From: Steinernema hermaphroditum
Lineage: Eukaryota > Nematoda > Chromadorea > Rhabditida > Steinernematidae
Length of the DNA: 64,000 nt
Assembly: GCA_030435675.1 (NCBI GenBank)
Contig: CM059623.1
Coordinates: 1,080,012 to 1,144,011, forward strand
Direction of reading: 5' to 3'
Shown one piece after another: positions 23,685 to 36,192 of this stretch. The notes below the pieces were generated by a model. The model was not told the DNA's origin and searched no databases. It was given only the letters and a program-made list of their open reading frames with translations. The position numbers were made by a program, and so were the translations under genes. Every line of letters begins with the position of its first letter. Position 1 is the first letter of the stretch.

Positions 23685-23942
23685 TAGGGATGCACCGGAA
23701 CGGAAACCGGAACGAACCGGAATCAGTCAGAAGGTCCGGGGTTCGAATCTGCCTGCGAGCAAAACTTTTTTTTATGTACTTTTTCCGCACGTTTTTCCGC
23801 ATATTTAAATTTTGCTTACGTAGAATCAGACAATCAAACAGTTTCCAAAATGTTATATACGAAAATAAAAAAAGTTTTGCTCGCGGGTGGATTCGAACCC
23901 CGGACCTTCTGACTGATTCCGGTTCGTTCCGGTGCATCCCTA
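23685..23942. mobile_element. 258-bp hAT-like MITE with long inverted arms
   Basis: Starts TAGGGATGCACCGGAAC and ends GTTCCGGTGCATCCCTA. The inverted similarity runs inward for about 95 bp on each side to an A-rich/T-rich core, so a single strand would form a long hairpin. Flanks AAACTTCC and GTGCTTCC match at 5 of 8 positions, a weak target duplication. Each arm holds a GGGTTCGAA (B-box-like) block. Confidence 0.7.
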
Positions 23943-24299
23943 GTGCTTCCCTGCCCCTTGACTATTTGGATGTCAGATGGGTCAAATCTAAAGCTGTTTT
24001 TCGGTTGATCAATCATATAGGTTGATGTAACTTTCTATTGTGAATTGTAAACACAGACCGCTATAACCGATTTTTGTTGACGAAGTGACTGGAGTTCTGC
24101 TGGGGTCACATGATATGATTGATATATATTTTATATTATTAGCACTCAAGATCAACCAGTCTCGAATCTCGAGGTTAGAAAGTCTCGCCTCGCAGATCCT
24201 TGTGCTATATGATCAGTCTTTTCAGAATTTGCTGCGAAATCCCGTTTCCGGCATGGCAGGGTGTTCCAACCTTCAGTGTGGCGGCACGGGTGGTCGGTG

Positions 24300-24400
24300 A
24301 GGAGCTTCTTGCCTAGTCCGGTGGAACTACAGCAACCCTGCTGTTCTGGGCCTTCTGAGAGCCAGGGCGGTCGTTGTACCAACGACGATGGCCGAGAAAG
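24300..24400 (-). repeat. fragment of GC-rich dispersed family
   Basis: Contains GGTGGAACTACAGC, GGCCTTCTG and GGGCGGTCGTTGTACCAAC, aligning in reverse to the copy at 34826-35443. Confidence 0.55.
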
Positions 24401-25332
24401 ACAGTAATACCAAGTTGTGAAAAGTTGGATTTCACGACAGCCAAGTTCAGTATCCAGAATTCCCAAACTAATTTTTGACGCGTGAATAGTGGACCTATGC
24501 AGGTAGAAGCTCCCTAAAGTGATCCTTAGAATCAATCATTTTTGCATGAGCAGCTTTTTGTTCATCTCGGGAGTAAAATCAAGTCAACAGTACGTAAAAT
24601 ATCAATGTGAAATCCGATTTTTGTGCCCTATGGTTTCCTCCCATATAATGGACGTCGATCTCTCATAAAAACCTGAAGTGCGATTTCTCTACATGAAATG
24701 ATAATCCACCTCATTTAGGGTCTCGCGTATTGTTTCTTTTCATTCACATTTTTGTATCACAGTTGAGGGTACAGAACTTTCGACGCATTTTTTATAAAAC
24801 AAGATGCTTCGAAATGAAGACCCACCACCAAATTTTTGTTTCGTTGTCTTTTTTATCCTAATTTTATTGCGGATTCGCCCAATTTCGGGATTTTTGGTAT
24901 TTGGTCGTTCCAATCCGTATAGTTCTTAGCACAACAGTGCAGCGACATAAAACGGCTTTTGAGATCATGGTGGGGTGTCACGCAATACCCAGTTTCCATC
25001 TTCCTCTCCTTTTGAGGTTTTTCTAATAATCAGTTTCTTAAAGTTGGCGCATTTTTGAGCGATTCGACGATAAGCCACTTCATTCGATGAGTTTACGAGT
25101 TTAGTCACTCAGATCAGTGGTAAGCGAAGCAGATCTGCCCCAAGTCAGCGGTGCAATGATCGGTGCATCTGGTGCATCTGGCTCGCCAACAGGCCCGACC
25201 TGAACGCACTGGATTATGGTATCTATGGGGTCTTGGAGAGCGAAGCTGGCTTGTACAGTCCGAAGCGATCTCCGGAGCGAACTAGGGTTGGAATCAACCA
25301 TGAAGTGGGGGCCTTTTTTCCGCTGAAAGTGG

Positions 25333-26350
25333 TGAGTTCGAACAATTGTTGTAGATTATTGTTCTCTGGGTTCCAGTTTATATACCAATTTTCGCTCGAA
25401 TTCATTGATTTTTCGGCGGGATATGGCCATTTTTAGGCGTTACAGAACTTTCTTGGGCACCCTTTATATAACACCATTAACGCAGGCTTTCTTCTTATTT
25501 CGGCCTTCCGGTGGACGTCGGAGCGCGACGAAGTGTAGTCAAAGACTTCCTTATGTACTTTGCAGGATTAATACATTCCACGAGCATTAATAGTGTACAA
25601 AATTTTATTTAACAAAAAAAAAATCGGCGGAGGCATCTTTAAATGTTCCTTTGTTCGTGTCGTCTCGTTTCATAAGGATTCTTATTGCTTATATGTAGTC
25701 GAACAATCGTTGTAAATTATTGTTTTCTGAGTTCCAGTTTAGTATATATGCCAATTTTTGTTTTCTTTTATAGAGATAGAGCAAAATCCATGGGAAATAA
25801 GCAGTGGGTGACATGCATGACTTTTCGTGACCCTACATTTTCCGACTGTATGATATGGAGTTTCTTCTTTCGGACTTCAGCCCTGTTCATTATTGCATGT
25901 GCTATCGGAGGATACATGCGACCAATTTTTGCAGATGGAAATCGATTGCGATTCAGTCAAAATCCTCTGAAAATGTAGGTTAAATCAGGATGCTGTAAAT
26001 GATGAAAGGCTAAGTCCTAAGTGTCCTATGAGAGTTCCACAACTTTTTGCACTGGTTTTATCGAATAGGGAGCGCATAAAATTCAGGATACTGTTAACGA
26101 CTACGGACCGCATTGTTGCTTTAAAAAGAGATTTTTGGTAGTTAGCGTTCTCACTTGCGAACTGATTCATTGTCATACAATTATCGTTAATATAATCAAC
26201 CGTTAGTGCGGCAAGCGATCATTATATCCATAGAGATTGAGCAAAATACAATGGAAATAAACAGTGGGTGACATGTATGACTTTTCGTGATCCTAGATTT
26301 TTCGATGGTATGATCGGCGTTTCTTCTTTCGGACTTCAGCCCTCCACCTC
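25333..26350. repeat. local direct duplications
   Basis: 25333-25400 and 25690-25765 share GTCGAACAAT- and GTTCCAGTTTA-type blocks. 25770-25875 and 26228-26345 share AGCAAAAT, CAGTGGGTGACATG, ATGACTTTTCGTGA and TCTTTCGGACTTCAGCCCT. Matching positions carry ATTTTTG in one copy and a variant in the other (25754 against ATTTTCG near 25390). Confidence 0.7.
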
Positions 26351-27039
26351 GTGGTCTTTCGGGTATTGTGTGGAGAAAACTGTTCATTAGCGACAGTCTC
26401 TGACATTCAGTTTACTCACAGATGTATTAAGGAAATTTTTGGAGATTTTCGATATTGCGAAATGTTCGATATCGTATAGTATATCGTAACGTTTTTTCAG
26501 TTTCAGTTTTCAGTTCATCGCAAACTACTGTTGTTGCTATTACATTTTTGTTTCTGCGAATGCTTTGGTTACACATTGAATTGCTTGATCCTGTTGAATT
26601 GAATTTATTTGCAATATCTTAAGTTTTACACAAAGTTGCACCCATATATAATCACCGATCGAGTATGAAAGACCTCATTCTCGCTCTGCTTCTCTCCTAG
26701 GCGTCATGGCTTCAAGTCTCGGGCATTGGAAGATGTTGATGTTGGCGCAACACCAGCTTATACTCAACATTCAACACCAGCAACACCAGGCGCAACACGC
26801 AACACCAGCTTCGATCCAGAATGTTTGAATATTTGATGAACCTGGGATCGACCTCAGGCAACTTTAGTCAGTGATTACAACTTGGCGACAGATCTATTGT
26901 GAAGCATTGAATGTAACCAGTTTTTCAATGCGAGGGACAGTTGTTTTCTGTTTGTAAATGTTATCTGACGAGTTCAGTTTCATTGAGATACTTCCAGCCG
27001 ATAAATTCGTGAACTTTTGGTTCAAAGCGTCTGTTACCT

Positions 27040-27306
27040 TCAGGATGACTTCTTATTCCGCCGGATCTCGCGTCGGACATTTTGCTGTTGTGGGACTACG
27101 GCTTCCGGGTGTCCCAATTCTCTCTGGAAGTCACAACTGCCACGGGGCTTGTTTGAGGTTTGAGCTGCACTCCACAGTTCCAGTCGATACATTCGGGAAT
27201 TTTTGATTGACAGCATCGAGAGCAGATTCCTAGCGTCTGATATCTTGTTTGTCGGCGGTGGTGGGACTACGGCTTCCGGGTGTCCCAATTCCCTTTGGAA
27301 TCCGAA
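27040..27306 (+). repeat. two tandem fragments of the GC-rich dispersed family
   Basis: GGGACTACGGCTTCCGGGTG followed by TCCCAATTC occurs at about 27090 and again at about 27264, each preceded by a CGTCGGACAT- or CGTCTGATAT-type block. The same order is present on the opposite strand at 57995-58090. Confidence 0.65.
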
Positions 27307-28672
27307 AAACTCAGAATGCTCTGGATAACACATCTCTTCAGTATCATGCTCTTATTTACAAATTGTTGCTCTCAAAACATCTCTCATTTACAAATTTTTG
27401 AATATTCCGTTTATCGAGACGCTGTGCTAGATCAGCCTCGATATCGAAAAATTATTCAGCTCTTCGCAATAACATAACTATGTGAGACGAAGCACTTTTC
27501 CTTCTATTTTTTTGGTCTTCTGCAGGGCCCGAACTCCAACTCCAACTCCGAACACGACATTTCTAATCATTTGAATACTGTAACTTTCGCTTCAGATTCT
27601 GAATGGTGGATTCGTGATTCCGTGTCAGCTTGCTCGATTCATGAATTTGTTTTTGATTTTAATCATTTTTGTCATCAATATTAATCCTCCCTTATACCGG
27701 TACAATAAAATAAATTTGTTAAATCACTACCTGTAGGTACATTACCTTTCGATTTGTAGTTTAGAATTAGGACTTGAATTTGGAGACGAGATTGCGGATT
27801 TTGTTTACCATTTTGACTTCTTCAAAAAGACATCTTAATCGGAGTATAAATGTGGGTAGACTTCTGAATGATCGTTTATTGTTACAAAGTCTCATGCAGT
27901 TCTATACAGGTAAATGTAAAATGCCGGAATTTTCTTTTGTTGATGCGGTTTTCCTTACATCATAGCGAACTTTCGACACGGACCATCTTGTCCTCGCGTT
28001 CGTCTCAGATCCCCTGGTGGAAGCCCAAACCCCAGATTGACCACGAATCCAGCTTTTACGCGAAAAGTGGGCTGAGAGAGATCGTCGTTTGTTCTTAAGA
28101 CGCTGGCTCGTTTACGCTCCCTCCTACGCCATGGCAACATGGTTTGGCCGAAATTGCAATCCTTTAAACACCATTACGCAATCGAAGTTCCTCGATGGTT
28201 TTGCTTAATCTTCCTTCTGCCTTATGGGTCCTTCTATTGGCGATCATCTCTCTGTTCTGCAGTTTGATTCAAGCAATCCTCATTTTTGGTTCTCTGGTCT
28301 TGCAGTGGCTCTTTATCGGTCTCTTGGTTACGAGCTTGTACCGTCCTCATGCTGTTCTTCAAATTACGGTCACTGAGTTCATTGGATGCAATTTTTGCGC
28401 ATATGTACTGTTAACTTATGTTTATATATGATAATAGACAAAAAGTGATGTTAACTTTATGTTGTTTCTTATGTGTACAATTTTTACAAGTACTTATGGA
28501 CTGAATATTTTGTGCCACGTCCTTTGATGCGTAACCTATATAGCCATCATCACGAGCATTACAAGTTGATCTGGATTTGGATGTATATTTTTGCTGCCAA
28601 TTAATCGGCCAGTTTCAAAGCTGTTTAATCGCTTGATGTTGCTTATTCGAAACAATACAATCGGTCTTTCAT

Positions 28673-28910
28673 TTGTCTTGTTTCGATTTTTGGTTTCCCA
28701 AAGTTGTACTCGTTCGGATGAGCTTTATTGGCGCATGCATGATCGTCATCCTATGCGATGGAAGCGAAGACTCTTCGACCAGCGTTTTCCCCGCCATGCT
28801 CTACGGTTCTGGAACTTGGTCGCTCACGAAGAGGCTTGCGACCGTTCAAAGACGGGTGGAGAGGCGAATGGTCGGAGTGAGTCTGATAGACAGGAAGACG
28901 AACTAGTATC
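28673..28910 (+). pseudogene. RTE-type LINE reverse transcriptase C-terminal remnant
   Basis: One frame reads PAMLYGSGTWSLTKRL followed by ATVQRRVERRMVGVSLIDRK, the characteristic region downstream of the reverse transcriptase core in RTE/CR1-type non-LTR elements of nematodes. Only this C-terminal piece survives; there is no catalytic core or endonuclease nearby. A second shorter copy follows at 29294. Confidence 0.75.
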
Positions 28911-29524
28911 CTTGATGCGTCACTAAGGTGAAAAAGTGTTAGATTTTTGGACAGTTGGTCGTCTACAGTCTCTTGCTTGCACTATCCTCATGCTGTTCTT
29001 CAAATTTCAATCGTTATGTTTTGTGTCGTGTCCCATATTCTCTCATCGATCTCTCACAAGGTGATCTTGTAGACAGCTTTTATTGAGTTATTTGCATTAT
29101 AAGTTGATCGTTTGCGGGACATTCTAATTTGTCGATTATTGAGATCTGGTTCAATGCTGTTTCTAAATGTTGCTTTTTACTGACCACAAGTTCGGTGTCT
29201 AAGATTTATTTTGCAATCTCATAAGTTTACACGAAGTTGCAACCAGATATAACCACCAATCAAATATGTACGATTTTTGTCGTCGGAAATTGAAGAGGCT
29301 TGCGACCGTTCAAAGACGGGTGGAGAGGCGAATGGTCGGAGTGAGTCTGATAGACAAGAAGACGAACTAGTAGCCTTGAGGCGTCACTAAGGTGAAAAAG
29401 TGTTAAATTTTTCGACAGTTGGTCGTCTACAGTCTCTTGCTTGCACTATCCTCATGCTGTTCTTCAAATTTCAATCGTTATGAACTGGATATTTTGTGGC
29501 GTGTCCCATATTCTCTCATCGATC
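28834..29524 (+). repeat. direct duplication carrying the LINE remnant
   Basis: 28834-29056 and 29293-29524 are near-identical. Both run from GAGGCTTGCGACCGTT through the LINE-derived Arg-rich segment, CACTAAGGTGAAAAAGTGTT, CTACAGTCTCTTGCTTGCAC and TCTCATCGATCT. The first copy has ATTTTTGGACAG (28943) where the second has ATTTTTCGACAG. Confidence 0.85.
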
Positions 29525-31236
29525 TGTCATAAGGTGACCCCCAATAACCCCCAATCAAATATGTAAGATTTTTGCCATCGGAAAATGTTGATGTTTGGCA
29601 CAACAATAGGTTCGGCTTTCTTCATCTGGGCTTTTCCTCCAGTCCAGGCACTGCCGCTGGAAGCCATCAGAACCTCAGTGGTGGGTGACCAGAACCAACT
29701 GAACAGTCGCGGATGGCCTCGCCTAGCTGCGAAGACTGTCACCTTCGAAAGCATCGTTTGCTCAGCCAGGAGGAGCGTTAAAGGGATTGGATTCCTCTGC
29801 TACACCAAGATGAAAGCGACTCATTTCTCTGTATGCCAGCGCTGGGTTCCTACAGCCTTCACAATGTCATCTCTCCGGTCTTCCTAACGGTGCCTAAGGG
29901 ATGAGATCATTTTTCACTCAAGGCATTAAGGCATTGGATCATCATGTTTGCAACTTCGATTTTTGAGTTTTACAAAGTTGTACCAATTCGGATGAGCTTT
30001 ATTGGCACTCTTTTAATTCCACCCATTAAAATCGTCGGTTTCATTAGTGTGCACTTTCAATTTTTGGTGATTTTCTAGATGTAAACAATCAATACAGATA
30101 GTGGCTGATTTTTGTACGAAAGTAGGCTAACCGCTATACGTATTCACTAACTCAAGACCTCCCGTGGTTGGGCTTCCATTTTGATCAGCCGACTGTTTTG
30201 CTGTTGCGAAGTTTTCGATGACTTTACATGAGAGGAAATTTGTGTGGAACGCCACTGTGTGAACGTCCATCAGGCAGTCGTTTCTTGTTAAAGCCACGCG
30301 TCTGTTTGGGTTTGATCTGACCGGGATTTCCAATGTGAAGAATCTTCTCATAATCTTGAGTAACTCCTTTGCCTTTGTCACTTCAAACTTTGGAATTTTT
30401 GAAAGTTGCCCGATTCCCGATTCCTCTCTCTCATCTTTTCCTTATTTTTCATCCATGGGATGCATACGCTCTCAGCACATTGAAAGTGAGTCACTTTTTG
30501 TTAACGTTCAACACGGATATGTCTCTCAGGATATTACAGGATATCTCCCATCTTCTACGACGTTCTATACAGTCAGTCTATGTAAAACCATCTAAATAGC
30601 CTTTTATTGTCTAGATGGTCAGTCTCTCGACTAGGTGTAGCATAAATCACTTGTGATACATCCCTCTCTCTCTGCTTTAGTGAACAGGTTGGTTTCAGAT
30701 TTCAGAATTTCAGATCTCCCCGACAAGACCCGCGTGGTGATCTTTGGAGTAAAGGCGAGCCGGGGGAGCAGAGAATCTTTCAGACGATCCGTGGGGCACA
30801 AATGGACCCACGTGAACGGGTCCTGATTTGTTTTTACAGTTCTTCAATGAAGGAAGACAGATGAGGTATCTGATACTTGACTAGCACTAACGAGGCGAGG
30901 ACAGAGAAGCAGATACGGATTTGCGTATATTTGTACAGATTCCGGTGACGTTACTTCTCGTGGATAGTGGATAGGTGCATGTAGATAGCTACATTTTTGC
31001 TGCGTTGTGATTCGTCCGTTCTGAGTTCAGAATCCGATAAATTTGAGTATATTTTAATTCAAGCATAACTAAAATTTTTGGCCTCGAAAGGTCCGCAAGC
31101 ATTAGAACGCTACACATCTAAGCACTCAGTGATAATTTTTGTGGTAGACTTTCAGGACCGATAAATTTTTCATGGGCATTATTAACACATTGAACAAAAA
31201 AGTTCGGTTTCATGCGTCTTGAAATGGGTGATCGGA

Positions 31237-31897
31237 CATTTGCGCCACCGACATTTGCGCCACAGACATTTGCGCCACTTTTCTGGTCTCACCACGAAAA
31301 GCCTTTTACGCCCAACACTTTTAAATTTTAAACGGAGAGCATGTTGTGTTCAGATGTCTGGGCGCATGTCACCGAGGTTTCAGCAATCGAAGCGAGCCCT
31401 CCTCTTTGCTTTTGTCGTAGACCTAGGTTTGCCTTAAGAACATGCCTAGATATTTAATATTGCGGGAGATGGCCCAATGACCTGACATCCAGGCTTGGCT
31501 TAGGCTCATACCTATTGATTTTGTGCGTGCTCGAAAACACGAAATTCAAGATTAAGAATTTGATCTGAATTTTATAAACTCAAACTCGTGCATAAACGCC
31601 AGGCCATAGTTTGTGACACAGGCTGTGACTCCAATTTTTGTTTGCGATTTTTAAGTTTATTCTTATATGTCCTAGTCGTAGCTTACATGGTGAGGCACAG
31701 AAAGTATCGAACACAGCTCACGATTTACCGTTCCTACTCCAGTTATTAATTAAAGGGATTCGTAAAAGGCTTTTCGTGGTGAGACCAGAAAAGTGGCGCA
31801 AATGTCTGTAGCACAAATGTCGGTGGCGCAAATATCGGTGGTGCAAATATCGGTGGCGCAAATGTCGGTGGCGCAAATGTCGATGGCGCAAATGTCC
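31237..31897. mobile_element. foldback element with 15-bp minisatellite termini
   Basis: The left end has about three 15-bp units of the type CATTTGCGCCACCGA (31237-31280). The right end has about seven inverted units of the type GGTGGCGCAAATGTC (31791-31897). Inside these, TTCTGGTCTCACCACGAAAA (about 31281) is repeated in inverted form ending at about 31790, making an inverted repeat of roughly 30 bp that encloses about 450 bp of AT-rich DNA. Tandemly repeated inverted termini are typical of foldback transposons. A 98-codon frame over the right end, rich in Arg-His-Leu, simply reads the minisatellite. Confidence 0.75.
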
Positions 31898-32519
31898 TAG
31901 TACCCTTGAAACGTACAAGCCGTTTCTGATAATTTTACTGCTGTTGGAGATGTTGTGGAGCGATCGGTCGAATCGTTCGTTCTCTCTTAGAAGATTGTGT
32001 GCCATTAACGCCAACTTTCCAAAAGGGCTCTCTTAAAATCAATAAGCCTCAGCCAATCCTGGATCCTAGGCCAGGTGCAAAAATGAATGGGGAACCCATG
32101 AATATCTAGCCATAAGCCTAAGGTCTTGGAGTCTGGCGGCAAATGAAAGTGGCGGTAAACTTTTTGTGGCAATGGCATAACACCTTTTCAGAAGTGAGTT
32201 GAGTGAGCGGTCGAGACGTTCCTGCGACCTATAACACATCTTGCTTTACAATAGGACAAATAAATTGAGACTGGTCCACCTCTGTGTCTGATTTAGAGCA
32301 ATGACTCCCGTGTCAGACGGTCTTAAAATTAACTTTTTTTTGGCGCCGGTTTGTAATTATATATCTTTATGTGCACTTGGGAAAGCAGTATACAAGAAAC
32401 GGTTACGTCTGTCAGATTTACTAGGGAATTTTTGATGTACAGAATAGTGAATATAGATAGCAAGGAAGACAAAAAAGACAAAAACTCAATTAACAGAAGG
32501 ACCAAGAGAAAGGACTCGT

Positions 32520-32625
32520 GTCGCGGTGGCTCAGCTCTCATTTCAGATGAAAGCCCAGAAGCCGTCCCTGTGCTCCAGACGCCGCGAGAAGAAAAATATC
32601 TTTCGCCATTTTTGCAGGTTTGACG
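32520..32625 (+). repeat. fragment of GC-rich dispersed family
   Basis: Contains GATGAAAGCCCAGAAGCC and CGCCGCGAGAAGAA, aligning in order with AAGATGCGAGCTCAAAAGCC and CGCCCCGAGAAGAA in the copy near 58165. Confidence 0.5.
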
Positions 32626-33867
32626 ACTCAATTTAATGACCAATAGAACGCATCTGAAGGTCATGAAGATCAGGCCAGCTTTCCGCGATTGCACTTTAGT
32701 AAGGTTCGGTGTTTTTTCACTGTTTTTGTCTTTATCATATTCGTTTTTTTCTGTGAACACAGAATCTCAGCCATGTTCGGCTTGATCGGATTCTTCCCTT
32801 TGCTTAGCTTTAACAAGATAATCGTAAAAGAAAGTGAATTAGCATCTTTGGGCTTGATTCGTTAACTGATGTCTGTTATGTCTTCGCATAATAAAAGACA
32901 CCCATGTATCAATATGTTCTTACACCCGAAAAATCTTCCAACGGTCCCGCAGCGATCGCCGCTGCGCCACTCGACTTCGATTGGCCATTCACACGTTTTC
33001 ATTTGTTTTGTAACCGAATCCGTCCGTCTCCGTCTAGGGTCTAGACACGTTCTGCACACATTGCGACATGTCTCAAAGTGAGAAGTGTCTTTTTTTGAGT
33101 TCCTGGTGGGTGCATCTTTAAAAAATAAACTGTTTGTTTGTTGGTTATCCACCACACGCGGAGAAGAAGGCGGTGGGGGAGGACCTCCGCGTGCACTTCA
33201 AAAGCCACAATGACGGCTGGAGGGGAGAAGAAGAAGGGGGTTGGGTGAAGAGGAGACGGACGAGAAGAGCGCAAAAAGCGAACGATCTCGATCACTTGCA
33301 TATACTGTGACTCTTTGCCTCTTGCTTTGGAGAGGCCAGGCAAGGTTACTACTCGTTATTTTTGTACACTTTATTTGATATCTGATCGATTGAGTTCTGT
33401 CCTAAAGCACTCGCAATATGTGTAGAAAATTTCTTGTGGCTTGTTATTTTTGCGTCGTGTTAGTTCTTCGTTTCTGCTGGATTACATAATTTATGTGTTT
33501 GCCGCATGTGACCAATCGTTTTTTCATTGTTATATACTTTACGTTCATTCATACGTGACATACTTCAGCGCATTTTTGTCCACCTTTTTACCAAGCTTCA
33601 ACGCTTTTGTGCTCGGTTTGATCACAATCAAATTATGCATGACGATCCATGGCCATTCATGAGTGAAAACGGCCAAGAATGTGGCTGCCCATGATGTTCG
33701 TCCCGCCGCGACCACCCTTATCCATGTTCTTTCACCCATCCATCTACCCTTCTGTAAAGGGAAAAGAACAAATTTTGTATTTTTTGTATGTATTCACGAC
33801 TGCTGCTAACAATGATATCAGTGCCATTAATATCAGGAGCCTCGTCGACATAAGCGACGTCAAGGTC

Positions 33868-33975
33868 GGACAGACCGGTCACGACGAAAACCCTGGAGAA
33901 CAAGGACCCCGGAGAGCCCGAACATGTTGGAGCTCCTGGAAAAACCGGAGAGAACGGTGCTCCGAACATCAAGGT
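33868..33975 (+). pseudogene. cuticle-collagen-like fragment with a 1-base frameshift
   Basis: Read in one frame and then shifted by one base near 33907-33911, the segment gives Gly-X-Y triplets: GQT GHD ENP GEQ GP, then GEP EHV GAP GKT GEN GAP. Glycine is kept at almost every third position. Nematode genomes hold many short collagen genes, so this is probably a decayed fragment of one. A weakly similar duplicated flank (GATATCAGG..., GTCGACA) appears at about 34350-34390 without the collagen part. Confidence 0.55.
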
Positions 33976-34825
33976 CGTCAAGGATGTTCGATTTTCGTCT
34001 GGCATCAGTTTTCAGTTTTTAACAAAGCTCTTGCCATTTTGGTGAATAACTAGTACAGGCCATATAGAAAATTCATTGTGGCACATTGTTGTTTGTTAAA
34101 ACACTGTAGTTGTTGAACCATTTTTGAACCTTTAACCTGACTTCATTAGTGTATACTCCACGTTCATTCAGACGTTGCATCTTGCACATTTTTGTTATTT
34201 CCTATCATTTGTAATCTTGTTATGTGGAGTGAACATGAACTGGACGTCTTTACTAACCGAGATCGATGGCACACATGAATCTTGGCATAGAACGCAGAAC
34301 GTAAAGGGAAAAGGAAAATTCACGACCGTTGCTAATAATGCTTATCATTGATATCAGGAACCCTGTCGACAGAAGTGACGTCTAAGGCGTCGAGGATAAC
34401 CTATTTTTGCTTCTTCTTCATCAGTATAAGTAAATTTTCAGTTTTTTTTATATAAAAGTTTTGTTATTTTTGCAACACGATTTCTTCACTACAAACTGTC
34501 ATCGGGTTTTCGCTCAGTTTTAGGTTCAGCTGGATAAACCGAGTGCCATCATCAAAACCGTGTAACAAGGGGACGGTCAGACGTGTAACGCTAAGATCGA
34601 GACTAGGGGCAAACGGTAGGCCTAGGTGAGTATACAAACCGTGCAAAAAAATGAGCTGCCCATTGGCGTTCTAGTCATGTATGTCCGCCAAAAAAGATGT
34701 GTCGTTTCTCGCCGATGATTCCCAAATATACATATTTTTGCTGACTCGTATGTCGCGTTAGTTTGCTAGTGCTAGAAATTAAGTTAATTGAAGATGGATC
34801 ATTGTTTACTTAAGGCATCAGGCAA

Positions 34826-35443
34826 TCGGGCTTTCATTTGTGCCTCCAGCGATCGGTCGGGTCGTCCGCTCGCTCTCTCTGAGGCTGTCTGAGCCGATTG
34901 AGTTGAGTGAGCGGTCGTTCTCGGCCGTCATTGTTGGCGCAATGATCGCCCCGGCTCCCAGAAGGCCTGGAACACCAGGGAGCCGTAGTTCCACCGTCTT
35001 GCCAAGAAGCCCGTCACTGCTGCCCGACTCCACCCGCGCTGCCAGAGAAGCCGAAGAACCGCCACAATTCCGAAGTCCGCGTCGCCAGCTGCCCTGATGG
35101 TTCCCGGTTCGCCTGTTGTGCTCCGACAACGCGTTTCGCCTCCATGCCTGTTCTTCACTCGTGCCGCCCGCGGAAGCCGCTGAAGAAGCTCCTCAACTCC
35201 GACGTCCGCGCTGCCACCTGAGCTGAAGATGGGTTTGCTGTGCTCCACCGTCTCCGGAATCAGCTTTTCGCCTCTCTGATGCCCGCGCACACTAATGGGA
35301 TCGCCGTGCTCTACTCTGATGTGCCGAAGTCAGAAGAAGACCGGCGACTACGGAGTGATAATGTGTTTCTTGTGCATATATATGACGTCTCGCAAGGCGT
35401 AAGCCTTTGATACGAGAAATAAACTCGGACCCCAAAAAAAAAA
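34826..35443 (+). mobile_element. longest copy of a GC-rich retroposon-like family
   Basis: About 600 bp that are markedly GC-rich against AT-rich surroundings. It ends in GCAAGGCGTAAGCCTTTGAT, then AATAAA at 35418-35423 and ten A residues at 35434-35443, the structure of a retroposed polyadenylated transcript. The same 3' block with AATAAA is found at 58360-58397. Related fragments lie near 24300, 27040, 29640, 32520, 38220, 42740, 42980, 47165, 54613 and 57995. Open frames exist in several phases, but none is shared intact between copies, so I cannot name a protein. Confidence 0.6.
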
Positions 35444-35499
35444 CTCGAACTCGGAATCAGGCAATCGGATTGTGATCTGTCGTGAATCATCCAGGTTAA

Positions 35500-36192
35500 G
35501 GTACGCTAATGGCGTTGTAAACATCTTATTTTGCACAAGCACCACGCGTGGAATCATTTTTGAGTAATGAACTTTATTCATCTAGTTTAAGTATGTATGG
35601 GATTCTAATGACGGTTTAAACATCCTATTTTTCTCCAAGCACCACGCGTGGAATCATTTTTGAGTAATGAACTTTATTCATCTAGTTTAAGTATGTATGG
35701 GATTCTAATGACGATTTAAACATCCTATTTTTCACCAAGCACCACACGTGGAATCATTTTTCAGTAATGAACTTTATTCATCTAGTTTAAGTATGTATGG
35801 GATTCTAATGACGATTTAAACATCCTATTTTTCTCCAAGCACCACGCGTGGAATCATTTTTGAGTAATGAACTTTATTCATCTAGTTTAAGTATGTATGG
35901 GATTCTAATGACGGTTTAAACATCCTATTTTTCTCCAAGCACCACACGTGGAATCATTTTTGAGTAATGAACTTTATTCATCTAGTTTAAGTATGTATGG
36001 GATTCTAATGACGGTTTAAACATCCTATTTTTCTCCAAGCACCACACGTGGAATCATTTTTCAGTAATGAACTTTATTCATCTAGTTTAAGTATGTATGG
36101 GATTCTAATGACGATTTAAACATCCTATTTTTCTCCAAGCACCACGCGTGGAATCATTTTTGAGTAATGAACTTTATTCATCTAGTTTAAGT
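35500..36192 (+). repeat. 100-bp satellite, about seven units, most carrying ATTTTTG
   Basis: The exact period is 100 bp, seen from ACCACGCGTGG or ACCACACGTGG at 35541, 35641, 35741, 35841, 35941, 36041 and 36141. Five units contain ATTTTTG (35556, 35656, 35856, 35956, 36156); two have ATTTTTC instead. The first unit is the most diverged. The units are otherwise nearly identical, indicating recent expansion. Confidence 0.95.

Noticed and set aside
31718..32014. Arg-His-Leu-repeat protein
   Set aside because: Direct reading of the 15-bp minisatellite in the foldback element; unit number and phase are set by the DNA repeat.
35500..36192. CRISPR array
   Set aside because: Units are full-length near-identical tandem repeats without unique spacers, in a eukaryotic genome.
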